Assembly: GCA_047632015.1 (NCBI GenBank)
Contig: JBLIBC010000123.1
Coordinates: 1 to 7,620, forward strand
Length of the DNA stretch: 7,620 bases
Direction of reading: 5' to 3'
Source of the DNA: JBLIAZ01 sp047632015
GTDB taxonomy: Bacteria > Bacteroidota > Bacteroidia > Flavobacteriales_C > GCA-002722245
Shown here in pieces: positions 1-5,708 of this stretch (its first letter is position 1; every line of letters starts with the position of its first letter). Position numbers and translations under genes: made by a program. Under the pieces are notes generated by a model. The model ran no database searches and had not been told where the DNA came from. It saw only the letters and a program-made list of their open reading frames with translations.

Positions 1-334
1 AATAACTTTTATTGTAAACAAGGATTTGGTCCAAGGTTTTTTGATTTATTGTCACGTTGCTTCTTTTACATTCGACGATTATTTTTACAACATTGTCCTT
101 GTACACTAGAATATCTGATCTTTTTTTTCGGGTGTTAATTTTAGTTTCTATTTCCGTAGCAATGAGAGGGATAGGTGCTTTTATTTCGTCAATTAAAAAG
201 TGAATCCAATGCTGTCGAATCCATTCTTCAGGAGTTAATTGTAACCATTTCGTTCGGGTTACGTCAAATATAAACGTGACATCTTCCTTTTTTTTTAATC
301 GGAAGTTATATTTGGGGAAATTTAGGCTTTGCAT
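1..334 (-). CDS. HsdR_N-type PD-(D/E)XK nuclease-like protein, 3' end beyond window
   Basis: Read on the minus strand from the ATG at 334-332, an uninterrupted frame of 111 codons runs off the left edge. It begins MQSLNFPKYNF and contains LTPEEWIRQHWIHFLIDE (residues 33-50), the conserved N-terminal block of the Bacteroidota family annotated as type I restriction enzyme R protein N-terminal domain (HSDR_N_2). A PD-(D/E)XK core is visible: D74 in RSDILVY, then E88-C-K90 in IIVECK, followed by a Q103 helix (LDQILVYN). Family members are about 150 aa stand-alone proteins, usually next to holA (DNA polymerase III delta), so the gene is probably about two-thirds present. They are not full restriction enzymes, and their cellular role is unknown to me. 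A run of nine A in codons 13-16 does not break the frame. The family call is firm; nuclease activity is inferred only from the motif. Confidence 0.88.
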   Translation of the reverse strand, partial: MQSLNFPKYNFRLKKKEDVTFIFDVTRTKWLQLTPEEWIRQHWIHFLIDEIKAPIPLIATEIETKINTRKKRSDILVYKDNVVKIIVECKRSNVTINQKTLDQILVYNKSY

Positions 335-356
335 GAAATTCAAAGGTATATCTTAG
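328..356 (+). promoter_or_regulatory. Weak candidate promoter for amn
   Basis: TTTG at 328-331, a 17-base spacer and TATCTTAG at 349-356 (one mismatch in the fixed bases of TAnnTTTG) could form a plus-strand promoter with a leader of about 40 bases to the amn start. It overlaps the start of the divergent gene and the divergent promoter candidate. The match is weak. Confidence 0.2.
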
Positions 357-372
357 CAAGGCAACTGACAAA
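341..372 (-). promoter_or_regulatory. Candidate Bacteroidota promoter for the HsdR_N-like gene
   Basis: On the minus strand a TTTG (372-369) is followed after 20 bases by TACCTTTG (348-341), an exact match to the Bacteroidota -7 consensus TAnnTTTG with acceptable spacing. The start codon begins only seven bases downstream, so a transcript starting here would have almost no 5' leader. The match may be fortuitous, but the two-box arrangement is good. Confidence 0.4.
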
Positions 373-401
373 ATAGCTTGAACAAACATTAATACTTTCA
401 G

Positions 402-1175
402 ATGAAATCAAAAAAAGACATTGTAGAGAATTGGTTACCACGTTACACAGGAATGGAATTGAAAGATTTTGGTGAGTACATTTTGTTGACCAACTTTAAA
501 GGCTATATGACTTTATTTTGCGAAATCACAGGTGCTGAAATAAAAGATAAAAGCAAGGGGATGCCGGTTGTTACTCATGACGGAATTACGATGATAAATT
601 TTGGGATGGGAAGTGCTAATGCAGCTACTGTCATGGATTTGTTGTCGGCTATCAAACCAAAAGCATGTTTGTTTTTAGGAAAGTGTGGAGGATTGAAAAA
701 GAAAAACAAATTAGGGGACTTTGTGCTCCCGATCGCAGCTATTCGAGGCGAAGGTGCTTCGGATGATTATTTCCCACCTGAAGTGCCAGCACTTCCTGCG
801 TTTAGCTTACAAAGAGCGGTTTCTTCAATCATTCGATCTGCAGATAAAGATTACTGGACAGGTACTGTTTACACAACTAACAGAAGGGTGTGGGAACATG
901 ATGCTGAGTTCAAAGATTACCTGAGAAAAATTCGTTGTATGGCGATCGATATGGAAACTGCCACAATTTTTGCTACTGGATTTTATAACGAAATCCCTAC
1001 AGGTGCCTTGTTGTTGGTTAGTGATCAACCGATGACGCCTGAGGGTGTAAAAACTGCAGATAGTGATAAAAAAGTATCAGCAAATTTTGCAAAAGAACAC
1101 ATTGAAATTGGAATATTGTCGCTCAAAGAGTTACAAAATAATGGATTAGCTGTTAAACATTTAAGGTTTTATTAA
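402..1175 (+). CDS. amn: AMP nucleosidase, short Bacteroidota form
   Basis: A 257-aa protein of the nucleoside phosphorylase/nucleosidase superfamily (PNP_UDP_1 fold). The family hydrolyses AMP to adenine and ribose 5-phosphate in the cytoplasm, a purine salvage and AMP-level control reaction. Visible motifs are FGMGSANAATVMDLL (residues 67-81, phosphate/ribose binding loop), FLGKCGGL (91-98), RGEGASDDYFPPEVPALP (115-132), YWTGTVYTTNRRVWEH (151-166), the purine/ribose-site block AIDMETATIF (181-190) and the acidic VSDQP (206-210). The length fits the short form that lacks the extra N-terminal regulatory domain of the enterobacterial enzyme of about 480 aa. The ATG at 402 gives the usual MKSKKDIVENWLPRYTG start. 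The gene stands alone: divergent from the HsdR_N-like gene and convergent, 36 bases apart, with the thioredoxin-like gene. Family assignment is strong; AMP specificity rests on family knowledge. Confidence 0.93.
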   Translation: MKSKKDIVENWLPRYTGMELKDFGEYILLTNFKGYMTLFCEITGAEIKDKSKGMPVVTHDGITMINFGMGSANAATVMDLLSAIKPKACLFLGKCGGLKKKNKLGDFVLPIAAIRGEGASDDYFPPEVPALPAFSLQRAVSSIIRSADKDYWTGTVYTTNRRVWEHDAEFKDYLRKIRCMAIDMETATIFATGFYNEIPTGALLLVSDQPMTPEGVKTADSDKKVSANFAKEHIEIGILSLKELQNNGLAVKHLRFY

Positions 1176-1211
1176 TCTTTAAAATTATCAGCGCAGTAAT
1201 TGTAATAAATG

Positions 1212-1658
1212 TTATTTTTTAACCATGACTGATTTCCCGAAATACAAGCAGGAATCGGCATCAAGGTAGCCAACTTTTTTGTTGATGACCTGTTCTTTTC
1301 CATTGATAAAAAATAATGTTGGGTAAGCCCTGATATCTAGTTTTTTAGATAATTCTTTTCCTTCTCCACGTTCCATGTCCATTTCAACGTTGATAAAATT
1401 TGCGTTAAAAAATTTTGCTACTGCTGAATCTTTGAAAGTTATTTTTTTCATCAACTTGCATGGTCGGCACCAAACGGCATGAGCATCAAGAAAAATAAGT
1501 TTATTTTCTTTTCGTGCTTGAGCAAGAGCGGAAGCCCATGTTCCTTCAAAAAATTCTATTCCAGGTTTTGTCTCTTTAGCTGCGTTTTTTGAATTGATTC
1601 CAGCGCTGAAGACAACGATTGCTATAAATAATGAGGATAGTAAAACTGCTTTTTTCAT
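1212..1658 (-). CDS. Secreted thioredoxin-family protein with CRPC active site
   Basis: A 148-aa protein with an N-terminal signal-like segment: MKK, then a hydrophobic stretch VLLSSLFIAIVVFSAG at residues 5-20. It probably acts in the periplasm or is membrane-anchored. The thioredoxin fold starts at about residue 35; the redox motif is A-V-W-C64-R-P-C67-K, and the cis-proline region is R-A-Y-P113-T-L-F-F. The block ENKLIFLDAHAVWCRPC matches the Thioredoxin_7/DsbD-gamma-like group, whose members often reduce or oxidise thiols of envelope proteins or cytochrome c maturation partners; the substrate here is unknown. The second motif residue is Arg rather than the Gly of classical thioredoxin. 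A lone Cys137 lies near the C-terminus. The ATG at 1658 is supported by the signal peptide directly after it. The gene lies 75 bases downstream of the DUF6695-like block and has its own candidate -7 box, so it may be transcribed separately. Confidence 0.88.
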   Translation of the reverse strand: MKKAVLLSSLFIAIVVFSAGINSKNAAKETKPGIEFFEGTWASALAQARKENKLIFLDAHAVWCRPCKLMKKITFKDSAVAKFFNANFINVEMDMERGEGKELSKKLDIRAYPTLFFINGKEQVINKKVGYLDADSCLYFGKSVMVKK

Positions 1659-1720
1659 GGTATAAGATATTTAATAATAGGTTTAACGGTACTCATATAT
1701 GATGCCAAAAACACCTGAGT

Positions 1721-1728
1721 CAAATTTA
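1721..1728 (-). promoter_or_regulatory. Candidate -7 box for the thioredoxin-like gene
   Basis: On the minus strand TAAATTTG (1728-1721) matches TAnnTTTG exactly in the 75-base gap between the upstream stop codon and the thioredoxin-like start. It would give a leader of about 57 bases. No convincing TTTG -33 box is seen at the expected distance, so the call rests on one element. Confidence 0.35.
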
Positions 1729-1733
1729 AATTT

Positions 1734-2048
1734 TTATTCCTGTTTAATAACTAGAATAAATTTTATTTTATCGTTATTTTGAATCACGTTTACCTGCGCA
1801 CAATGGCTAAGATAGGTTATTTCGTACTTTTCATTCACTTTAAAGTTAAATGTTGTTTTAAATGTTCCTTCGCATTCAATTTCACCTGAAGGTGCATACC
1901 TAGAAATATAAAACCCGTTTGCTTTTTTTTCAATGTGAAACCATGACCCAGCGCCTTCGCCACTCAACCATTTGGCTTTTTGAGGAACGGAAGTATGTCT
2001 TTTAGGAGCTTCCAATGTTCCTTTCAAAGTAAAGCCTTCCACGCTCAT
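1734..2048 (-). CDS. Small protein resembling the C-terminal domain of DUF6695
   Basis: A 104-aa soluble protein with no signal peptide or membrane segment. The recognisable block is KAKWLSGEGAGSWFHIE (residues 24-40), then FYISRYAPSGEIECEGTF (46-63) and a beta-rich tail with YLSHCAQVNV (79-88). From memory, this pattern (WLSG-x-GAG-x-WF, R-Y/I-x-P-x-G, then a His-Cys/Asn-C segment) forms the C-terminal part of longer DUF6695 proteins of Flavobacteriia, where it follows a domain like that encoded directly upstream. The ATG at 2048 overlaps the TGA of the upstream gene as ATGA, so translation is probably coupled. No enzymatic motif is evident. It may be a binding or accessory domain partnering the upstream product. 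The frame is open throughout and Met is correctly placed, so it does not look like debris. Confidence 0.75.
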   Translation of the reverse strand: MSVEGFTLKGTLEAPKRHTSVPQKAKWLSGEGAGSWFHIEKKANGFYISRYAPSGEIECEGTFKTTFNFKVNEKYEITYLSHCAQVNVIQNNDKIKFILVIKQE

Positions 2049-2701
2049 TGTTGCAGAGGAATATATGGGTTTTCAAGGCAATGTGTTTCATGCCCTAATT
2101 TTCTGAGTATAATTTGACCACCAAGAGATTTAATATTCCACATTGGTGTTGGACTGGCAGTCAACCTTAATAATAATTGTTGGTATAGGTTTGGTTTTCC
2201 AGCAAGTAGTGCCGTGTTCACAAATCTCGAACAATTTGTCCCGTTGATTATAAATGGACCATATTTTAGCGGTGAGGCGTTTTGTAACTCCAATACTTTC
2301 TCTTGTGCGCTTTCAAAATTAATGTTTGTTTCACTTGCAACCAATAGCCCATCTCCATGACAACTCTTGTTGTTGTTTAATTCTTGCAGTATTGTCCTTA
2401 TGTTATCCACTTCACCGTCACTGAAGCTTACTGGGGTGATGATTTTTAAATCATGGTCGGTAACTGCCGAGCGCACCCTGCCATATTGAAAAGGGGAATG
2501 ATACCTTCCAAAGTCATAATAATGGGCTTCTTTTTTATTGAGGTCAATTAATAACAAAGCGGCATGACCAACTTTGTAATAATGTCCCTTGTTGATACCC
2601 AATAAAGCAGTAATGCTGTCGTACCAGGCTCCAGGTTGTTTGCACAATGTCTCTGGCCAAGCAATAGCTACTGCAATTCCGCTTTTTGACTTACTATTCA
2701 T
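2045..2701 (-). CDS. DUF6695-like N-terminal-domain protein; possible permuted NlpC/P60 hydrolase
   Basis: A 218-aa cytoplasmic-looking protein. The start MNSKSKSGIAVAIAWPET leads into K-V-G-H46-A-A-L-L-L-I-D, YYDFGRYHSPFQYGRVRS (residues 61-78), SCHGDGLLVAS (113-123) and G-T-N-C157-S-R-F-V-N-T-A-L. A His-containing GHA strand followed about 110 residues later by an N-C-S-R-F-V helix is the order of catalytic residues in circularly permuted papain-like (NlpC/P60, YiiX/LRAT-like) enzymes, with D63 a possible third polar residue. That would imply amidase, peptidase or acyltransferase chemistry; this is inference only. From memory, the sequence matches the N-terminal region of DUF6695 proteins of Flavobacteriia, in which the 104-aa downstream protein is normally fused. 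The gene overlaps the upstream NRDE gene by eight bases and the downstream one by four. Confidence 0.75.
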   Translation of the reverse strand: MNSKSKSGIAVAIAWPETLCKQPGAWYDSITALLGINKGHYYKVGHAALLLIDLNKKEAHYYDFGRYHSPFQYGRVRSAVTDHDLKIITPVSFSDGEVDNIRTILQELNNNKSCHGDGLLVASETNINFESAQEKVLELQNASPLKYGPFIINGTNCSRFVNTALLAGKPNLYQQLLLRLTASPTPMWNIKSLGGQIILRKLGHETHCLENPYIPLQQ

Positions 2702-3410
2702 GGTTGTCAGTCTTAAAAACTATTTTGTTAATATATTTATTCATTAAGTCATGATATTCCATAATTCCCTTGTTGTTTGTATTTTTAATTTGAGTAATAC
2801 TAACAGTTTGTAGGTCACTATTAAATTTTGAATTGACGTCCTTTGTTGGCTCAATACCGTGTCTTGTACTGTGAAATTTTAATATATTTTTTTGTGTGTC
2901 TTCGGCGTACTTTGTGATCCATTTGTTAAACCAGCCTTCTTTTTTAAGGATGACATCAGCAGGGTATAATGTAGGTGAGGACCACAAGTAGTTTTTTCCT
3001 GCGTCTAGTTTTTTAATGTGCTTTTTATTCCCATCCCATCTTAGTTCGCTAATCATTTCATTTTTTACCAAAATTAATGTGAACGGTTCCACCTTGTTTA
3101 AATCTACTTGATTTAAAAATGTTTCAATACTGTGGTAGGAAAAACTCTCTAATAAAATTTTACCACGACTTCTGTTATAAGGTAAGATCCGTTTGTGTTT
3201 TTCAAACGCACCATTAAGAAGGCAGCTAACTTGTCCCTTTTTATCACATGCAATCCAAGAACCTTCACCCAAGGTGTCTTTTGGGAAAAAAAGTGAGTTG
3301 CCATTTATATCATATTCGGCAGGAGGTAAAGTAGGTCTAGATGCTAATTCATCCCTGTTTGAGGTAAGGGTGAAACCTTTGTTATGCGCTATGTAGCTTA
3401 CTGTACACAC
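2694..3410 (-). CDS. NRDE/TANGO2-family protein
   Basis: A 238-aa protein starting M-C-T-V-S-Y, followed by the name-giving T-S-N18-R-D-E21 motif, R-P (25-26), a GEGSWIACDKKGQVSCLLNG block (residues 48-67) equivalent to the family's GGTW-x-G-x-N-x-x-G, and SRGKILLE (81-88). These features define the NRDE (DUF833/TANGO2) family, predicted to have an Ntn-hydrolase-like fold with Cys2 exposed after Met removal. Eukaryotic relatives (TANGO2/HRG-9) are linked to heme handling and lipid or mitochondrial homeostasis; the bacterial role is not established. The start codon is GTG (3410-3408). It is preferred because it places Cys at position 2 as the family requires and overlaps the upstream DinB-family gene by 13 bases. 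The C-terminal 60 residues are Lys/Asn-rich and less conserved. It sits second in a four-gene overlapping block. Confidence 0.9.
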   Translation of the reverse strand: MCTVSYIAHNKGFTLTSNRDELASRPTLPPAEYDINGNSLFFPKDTLGEGSWIACDKKGQVSCLLNGAFEKHKRILPYNRSRGKILLESFSYHSIETFLNQVDLNKVEPFTLILVKNEMISELRWDGNKKHIKKLDAGKNYLWSSPTLYPADVILKKEGWFNKWITKYAEDTQKNILKFHSTRHGIEPTKDVNSKFNSDLQTVSITQIKNTNNKGIMEYHDLMNKYINKIVFKTDNHE

Positions 3411-3907
3411 TCTTTTTTGTATTTTATGGTAGACGGAGCAATACCAAAGTTGTCGTCAATTTCATTGTGATTTAATTCATTTAAACCAATCTTTATAAGA
3501 GCTTGATGATGTACGCTGTGATCAAAACTATACACTAACTCCCTGTAAACTGTGGAATTAATACTGGAGAACTTGTTGTCTTTACTGGATAAACTCACTT
3601 TTAGTTTTACGGGAGTATCAGTTGTGAAAGTACCTAGTTCAAGAATTATATTGTCAATTGTTTTGATTGCATAATCTTTGTCGGTTTCAAGCAGTAAGTC
3701 TCTTTTTCGTTCGTCATAACATATTTCTCCTTTTTTTAATCCTGAAAACAGGCAAAGATAAAACTCTAACACATGCCTTAAATGTTGACCAACACTGCTA
3801 CTAGAAAGAATCGATACTTCCTTGCAAAAGTCATCACTATCAAGATTTTTTAGTAATGTTTTATAGCTATTTAAATTATTGGTTAAACTTTCAATCATAA
3901 AAAACAT
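3398..3907 (-). CDS. DinB-like four-helix metal-binding protein
   Basis: A 169-aa protein with the three-His site of the DinB/YfiT-like fold. The first helix motif is S-V-G-Q-H42-L-R-H45-V-L-E-F-Y and the second S-F-D-H130-S-V-H-H134-Q-A-L-I-K-I-G. H45, H130 and H134 are the most likely metal ligands; H42 and H133 are extra histidines. DinB-fold proteins include thiol-dependent transferases (mycothiol or bacillithiol S-transferases) and many uncharacterised members, so the substrate cannot be named; this is not DNA polymerase IV. Start is either the ATG at 3907 (MFFMIES) or the fourth codon, also ATG, at 3898; the second leaves a more ordinary leader after the -7 box at 3925-3918. It is the first gene of the block running to 1734 and overlaps the NRDE gene by 13 bases. 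Confidence 0.85.
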   Translation of the reverse strand: MFFMIESLTNNLNSYKTLLKNLDSDDFCKEVSILSSSSVGQHLRHVLEFYLCLFSGLKKGEICYDERKRDLLLETDKDYAIKTIDNIILELGTFTTDTPVKLKVSLSSKDNKFSSINSTVYRELVYSFDHSVHHQALIKIGLNELNHNEIDDNFGIAPSTIKYKKECVQ

Positions 3908-3917
3908 CTAATTTATT

Positions 3918-3961
3918 CAAAGATAATTAAGGTTCTAGATAATATGCGTCGTTGTTACGAC
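3918..3961 (-). promoter_or_regulatory. Candidate promoter of the DinB-NRDE-DUF6695 block, with small inverted repeat
   Basis: TATCTTTG on the minus strand (3925-3918) is an exact TAnnTTTG match just upstream of the DinB-like gene. No TTTG lies at the normal -33 distance. Instead a perfect 5-bp inverted repeat with a 4-base loop (GTCGT-tgtt-ACGAC, 3948-3961) occupies that position and could be an operator or chance. The predicted leader is only about five bases to the first ATG or about fourteen to the second. Confidence 0.35.
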
Positions 3962-4010
3962 AATTTATAACCTTTTAACGAAATGAGAGTTGTAAAGTGA
4001 GAAATTTAGT

Positions 4011-4018
4011 ATAATCAA
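4011..4018. repeat. Candidate target-site duplication, left copy
   Basis: ATAATCAA lies one base outside the left terminal inverted repeat and recurs exactly, directly after the right one, at 4256-4263. An 8-bp direct duplication is typical of transposition. Part of it (AATCAA) resembles the element's own end, so chance similarity is possible. Confidence 0.55.
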
Positions 4019-4019
4019 A

Positions 4020-4044
4020 TTGATTCCCCACTATTCTACCTAAA
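4020..4044 (+). repeat. Left terminal inverted repeat of the MITE-like element
   Basis: Begins TTGATTCCCC and ends TCTACCTAAA. It is the reverse complement of 4231-4255 except at 4030 and 4033, where A faces C in the partner. A 25-bp arm with 92% identity is well beyond what is expected by chance at this distance. Confidence 0.85.
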
Positions 4045-4151
4045 GATTCCATTATACTGGATAACCTACGCTGTAGGGGCTATGTTTTGTAGTTCGAGAT
4101 TACGTTGCACTAAATCAAGAACTACCGCATTCAGGCAAGTTACGATTACAT

Positions 4152-4186
4152 GCCGTTGGAGGGCAAGGCACTGACCCTCCAACGGC
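4152..4186. other. GC-rich perfect hairpin inside the MITE-like element
   Basis: GCCGTTGGAGGG (4152-4163) pairs perfectly with CCCTCCAACGGC (4175-4186) around an 11-base loop. No T-run follows on either strand, so it is not a standard intrinsic terminator. It may be a structural or recognition element of the repeat. Confidence 0.8.
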
Positions 4187-4230
4187 GAAAGTGCAAGAGC
4201 GTTTTGGTTGCATTTTTTAATAAAACACTT

Positions 4231-4255
4231 TTTAGGTAGAACAGCGGGGAATCAA
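4231..4255 (-). repeat. Right terminal inverted repeat of the MITE-like element
   Basis: Begins TTTAGGTAGA and ends GGGGAATCAA, the inverted partner of 4020-4044 with two mismatches (4242 and 4245). Confidence 0.85.
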
Positions 4256-4263
4256 ATAATCAA
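4256..4263. repeat. Candidate target-site duplication, right copy
   Basis: ATAATCAA directly abuts the right terminal inverted repeat and is identical to 4011-4018. The left copy is separated from its repeat by one extra A, so the pair can also be read as a 9-bp duplication with one mismatch. Confidence 0.55.
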
Positions 4264-4311
4264 TGTGCAGGAGAGGAACGTACTTATAATTCGGGAATAA
4301 CCGATAATCCA

Positions 4312-4343
4312 TTTGACTTTATGGGAATGCTTTTCTACTTTTA
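4312..4343 (+). promoter_or_regulatory. Candidate Bacteroidota promoter of the lipoprotein-DUF2461 pair
   Basis: TTTG at 4312-4315 is followed after 20 bases by TACTTTTA at 4336-4343, which matches TAnnTTTG except for the final base. The predicted start site lies about a dozen bases before the ATG at 4362. It lies just outside the MITE-like element, so the insertion left this promoter intact. Confidence 0.5.
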
Positions 4344-4361
4344 GAGACTTAAAATTTTAGT

Positions 4362-5708
4362 ATGAAAAGTTTCTTGTATTTAGTAACATTGACCACATGT
4401 ATAGTTTTAACATCATGTGACACTTCAGTGGTTAAGCCATCAATGAATGAGGGTAAAAATGTGATTAGCCAATGGGTAAGCCCATTAGTAGAATTAGATG
4501 ATAGCGAGTATCCCGACAATCCTGATATTGGAAGGTCTCACTCAAAAATTCTAGAGATCAAATTGGACAGTATAAGATTTGTTCAAAGCTCGGACAGTAC
4601 TTTTTCGATAACTATGCTCACAGAAAATGGACATGATACCATTACTTTTGCTCCCTTGTCTTTAATGGAGTTTATCCCAACTATTCAAAACCGGTTTAAA
4701 TCCAATGATTATTTGTCTCAAATTTCAGTGGTTAATCAAGAATGGAATAGGAATCAAGTAAAGTTCGACGAAACACATTTTTCAGCAACAACCAATGAGT
4801 TAGAACAAATAACGAGGATTGATATTGCAAGAAATTGTTTAAACACATACTTATGGGAAGTAGCTGCTTATGCTGAGGAAAACGACAAAAGCAAGGGGTA
4901 TTATCATGGGTGGTTTACTTTCCCGAAAGAATTGTTTGCTGATTTATTTGAACAACGAAACGGCCAAGAATTCAAAAAATATGCAGCTTCCTTGGAGGAT
5001 TGGATAGATCCTGAAAATCAAAAAATTGCACTATCAGAATTACGTGAAGTAATCAGTGAAAAAGAAGTGAAATTTACAAACCACAATAACGAAGAGTATT
5101 TAAAAATTGGGGAACGAGATAAAAAGTATCAAAACATTATGTATCCTAAAAACACTACTAGAATTCAAGATTTTTTAACGGATAGTACTTTGTTCGCTAC
5201 TTTTAGTCCTCCAGGTTTTTACAATACTAAGGACCCTAGAGTGACTTATTTGAGCAGGTTAGCATCACCTGATAAGATCATTTCCAGAGTTGTGACTGCA
5301 AAAGGATTAACTAATGACAGTTTGCTGGAAGTTGAAGTGACATTTAATACAGCAGATTCTGCTAAAAGGACGCAGTTAATACTGTCTGGAATAAACCTGA
5401 AAGAAATCCCAGTTTTGTCGGCGAATGAGGTAAATAAAGGATGGCAAAATTCTATGGGATTTGGAAACCATACTTTTTATGAAACGTATGAGCATTCTCA
5501 ACATTGTAAAGTTTCCACCAATCCTTATTTCGCATATTTGACTGATGAGAATGGGAATTGGATAGACAGTCACAAAATAGGAATAGATGGTCCGTTGTTG
5601 TATTTGGATAGTGAAAATAAGAACTTATTACATGTATTAATTTTGTCTTTTGAAAGGCATGCAATTGTAGGGCATTATTCCTATGAATTAAAGGAAGAAG
5701 CATTATAA
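4362..5708 (+). CDS. Lipoprotein of unknown function
   Basis: A 448-aa protein with a type II signal peptide: MK, hydrophobic FLYLVTLTTCIVL, and lipobox L16-T-S-C19. It should be lipidated and held in the envelope. The residues after Cys (D-T-S-V-V-K) lack an obvious acidic surface-export signal, so outer- or inner-membrane periplasmic location cannot be decided. I do not recognise a named domain. The best conserved-looking stretch is RNCLNTYLWEVAAYAEEND (about 156-174), followed by GYYHGWFTFPKELFADLFEQRNG (about 179-201), rich in aromatic and charged residues as in a binding or enzyme core. A second compact region with HTFYETYEHSQHC and the C-terminal FERHAIVGHYSYEL contains several His. No repeats or transmembrane segment after the signal are evident. 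Its stop shares one base with the ATG of the DUF2461 gene, so the two are probably co-translated. Confidence 0.85.
   Translation: MKSFLYLVTLTTCIVLTSCDTSVVKPSMNEGKNVISQWVSPLVELDDSEYPDNPDIGRSHSKILEIKLDSIRFVQSSDSTFSITMLTENGHDTITFAPLSLMEFIPTIQNRFKSNDYLSQISVVNQEWNRNQVKFDETHFSATTNELEQITRIDIARNCLNTYLWEVAAYAEENDKSKGYYHGWFTFPKELFADLFEQRNGQEFKKYAASLEDWIDPENQKIALSELREVISEKEVKFTNHNNEEYLKIGERDKKYQNIMYPKNTTRIQDFLTDSTLFATFSPPGFYNTKDPRVTYLSRLASPDKIISRVVTAKGLTNDSLLEVEVTFNTADSAKRTQLILSGINLKEIPVLSANEVNKGWQNSMGFGNHTFYETYEHSQHCKVSTNPYFAYLTDENGNWIDSHKIGIDGPLLYLDSENKNLLHVLILSFERHAIVGHYSYELKEEAL

Larger units (their letters stand above)
4019..4255. mobile_element. MITE-like non-autonomous element, about 237 bp
   Basis: The non-coding stretch 3908-4361 is dominated by this element. 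It is bounded by inverted repeats of 25 bp (4020-4044 and 4231-4255) that match at 23 of 25 positions, and flanked by identical 8-bp direct repeats (4011-4018, 4256-4263). Its middle is richer in G+C than the surroundings and holds several nested inverted repeats, including a perfect 12-bp hairpin at 4152-4186. The longest open frame noticed is about 30 codons, so it encodes no transposase; it would need one supplied in trans. It sits between two divergent genes without breaking either. The insertion-sequence family could not be assigned; an 8-bp duplication is compatible with several families. Alternatives are a chromosomal intergenic repeat family or a structured RNA locus. I am confident about the repeat structure, less so about mobility. 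Confidence 0.7.

Noticed and set aside
825..1028. Minus-strand open frame of 67 codons within amn
   Set aside because: It is wholly antisense to a strongly conserved enzyme and has no recognisable features.
1176..1216. Bidirectional terminator between amn and the thioredoxin-like gene (AATAA-atg-TTATT followed by T)
   Set aside because: The stem is five A/T pairs only and overlaps the stop codon; too weak to call.
4082..4174. Open frame of about 30 codons (MFCSSRLRCTKSR...) across the core of the MITE-like element
   Set aside because: It is short, Arg/Cys/Thr-rich and unlike local proteins, and it spans the hairpin arm; it looks like a by-product of the repeat.
4152..4186. Intrinsic terminator for a neighbouring gene
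   Set aside because: The hairpin is strong, but no T-run follows on either strand and both flanking genes point away from it.
4045..4230. Integron attC recombination site
   Set aside because: The core is palindromic, but no properly placed RYYYAAC/GTTRRRY pair was found and no integrase or cassette array is present.
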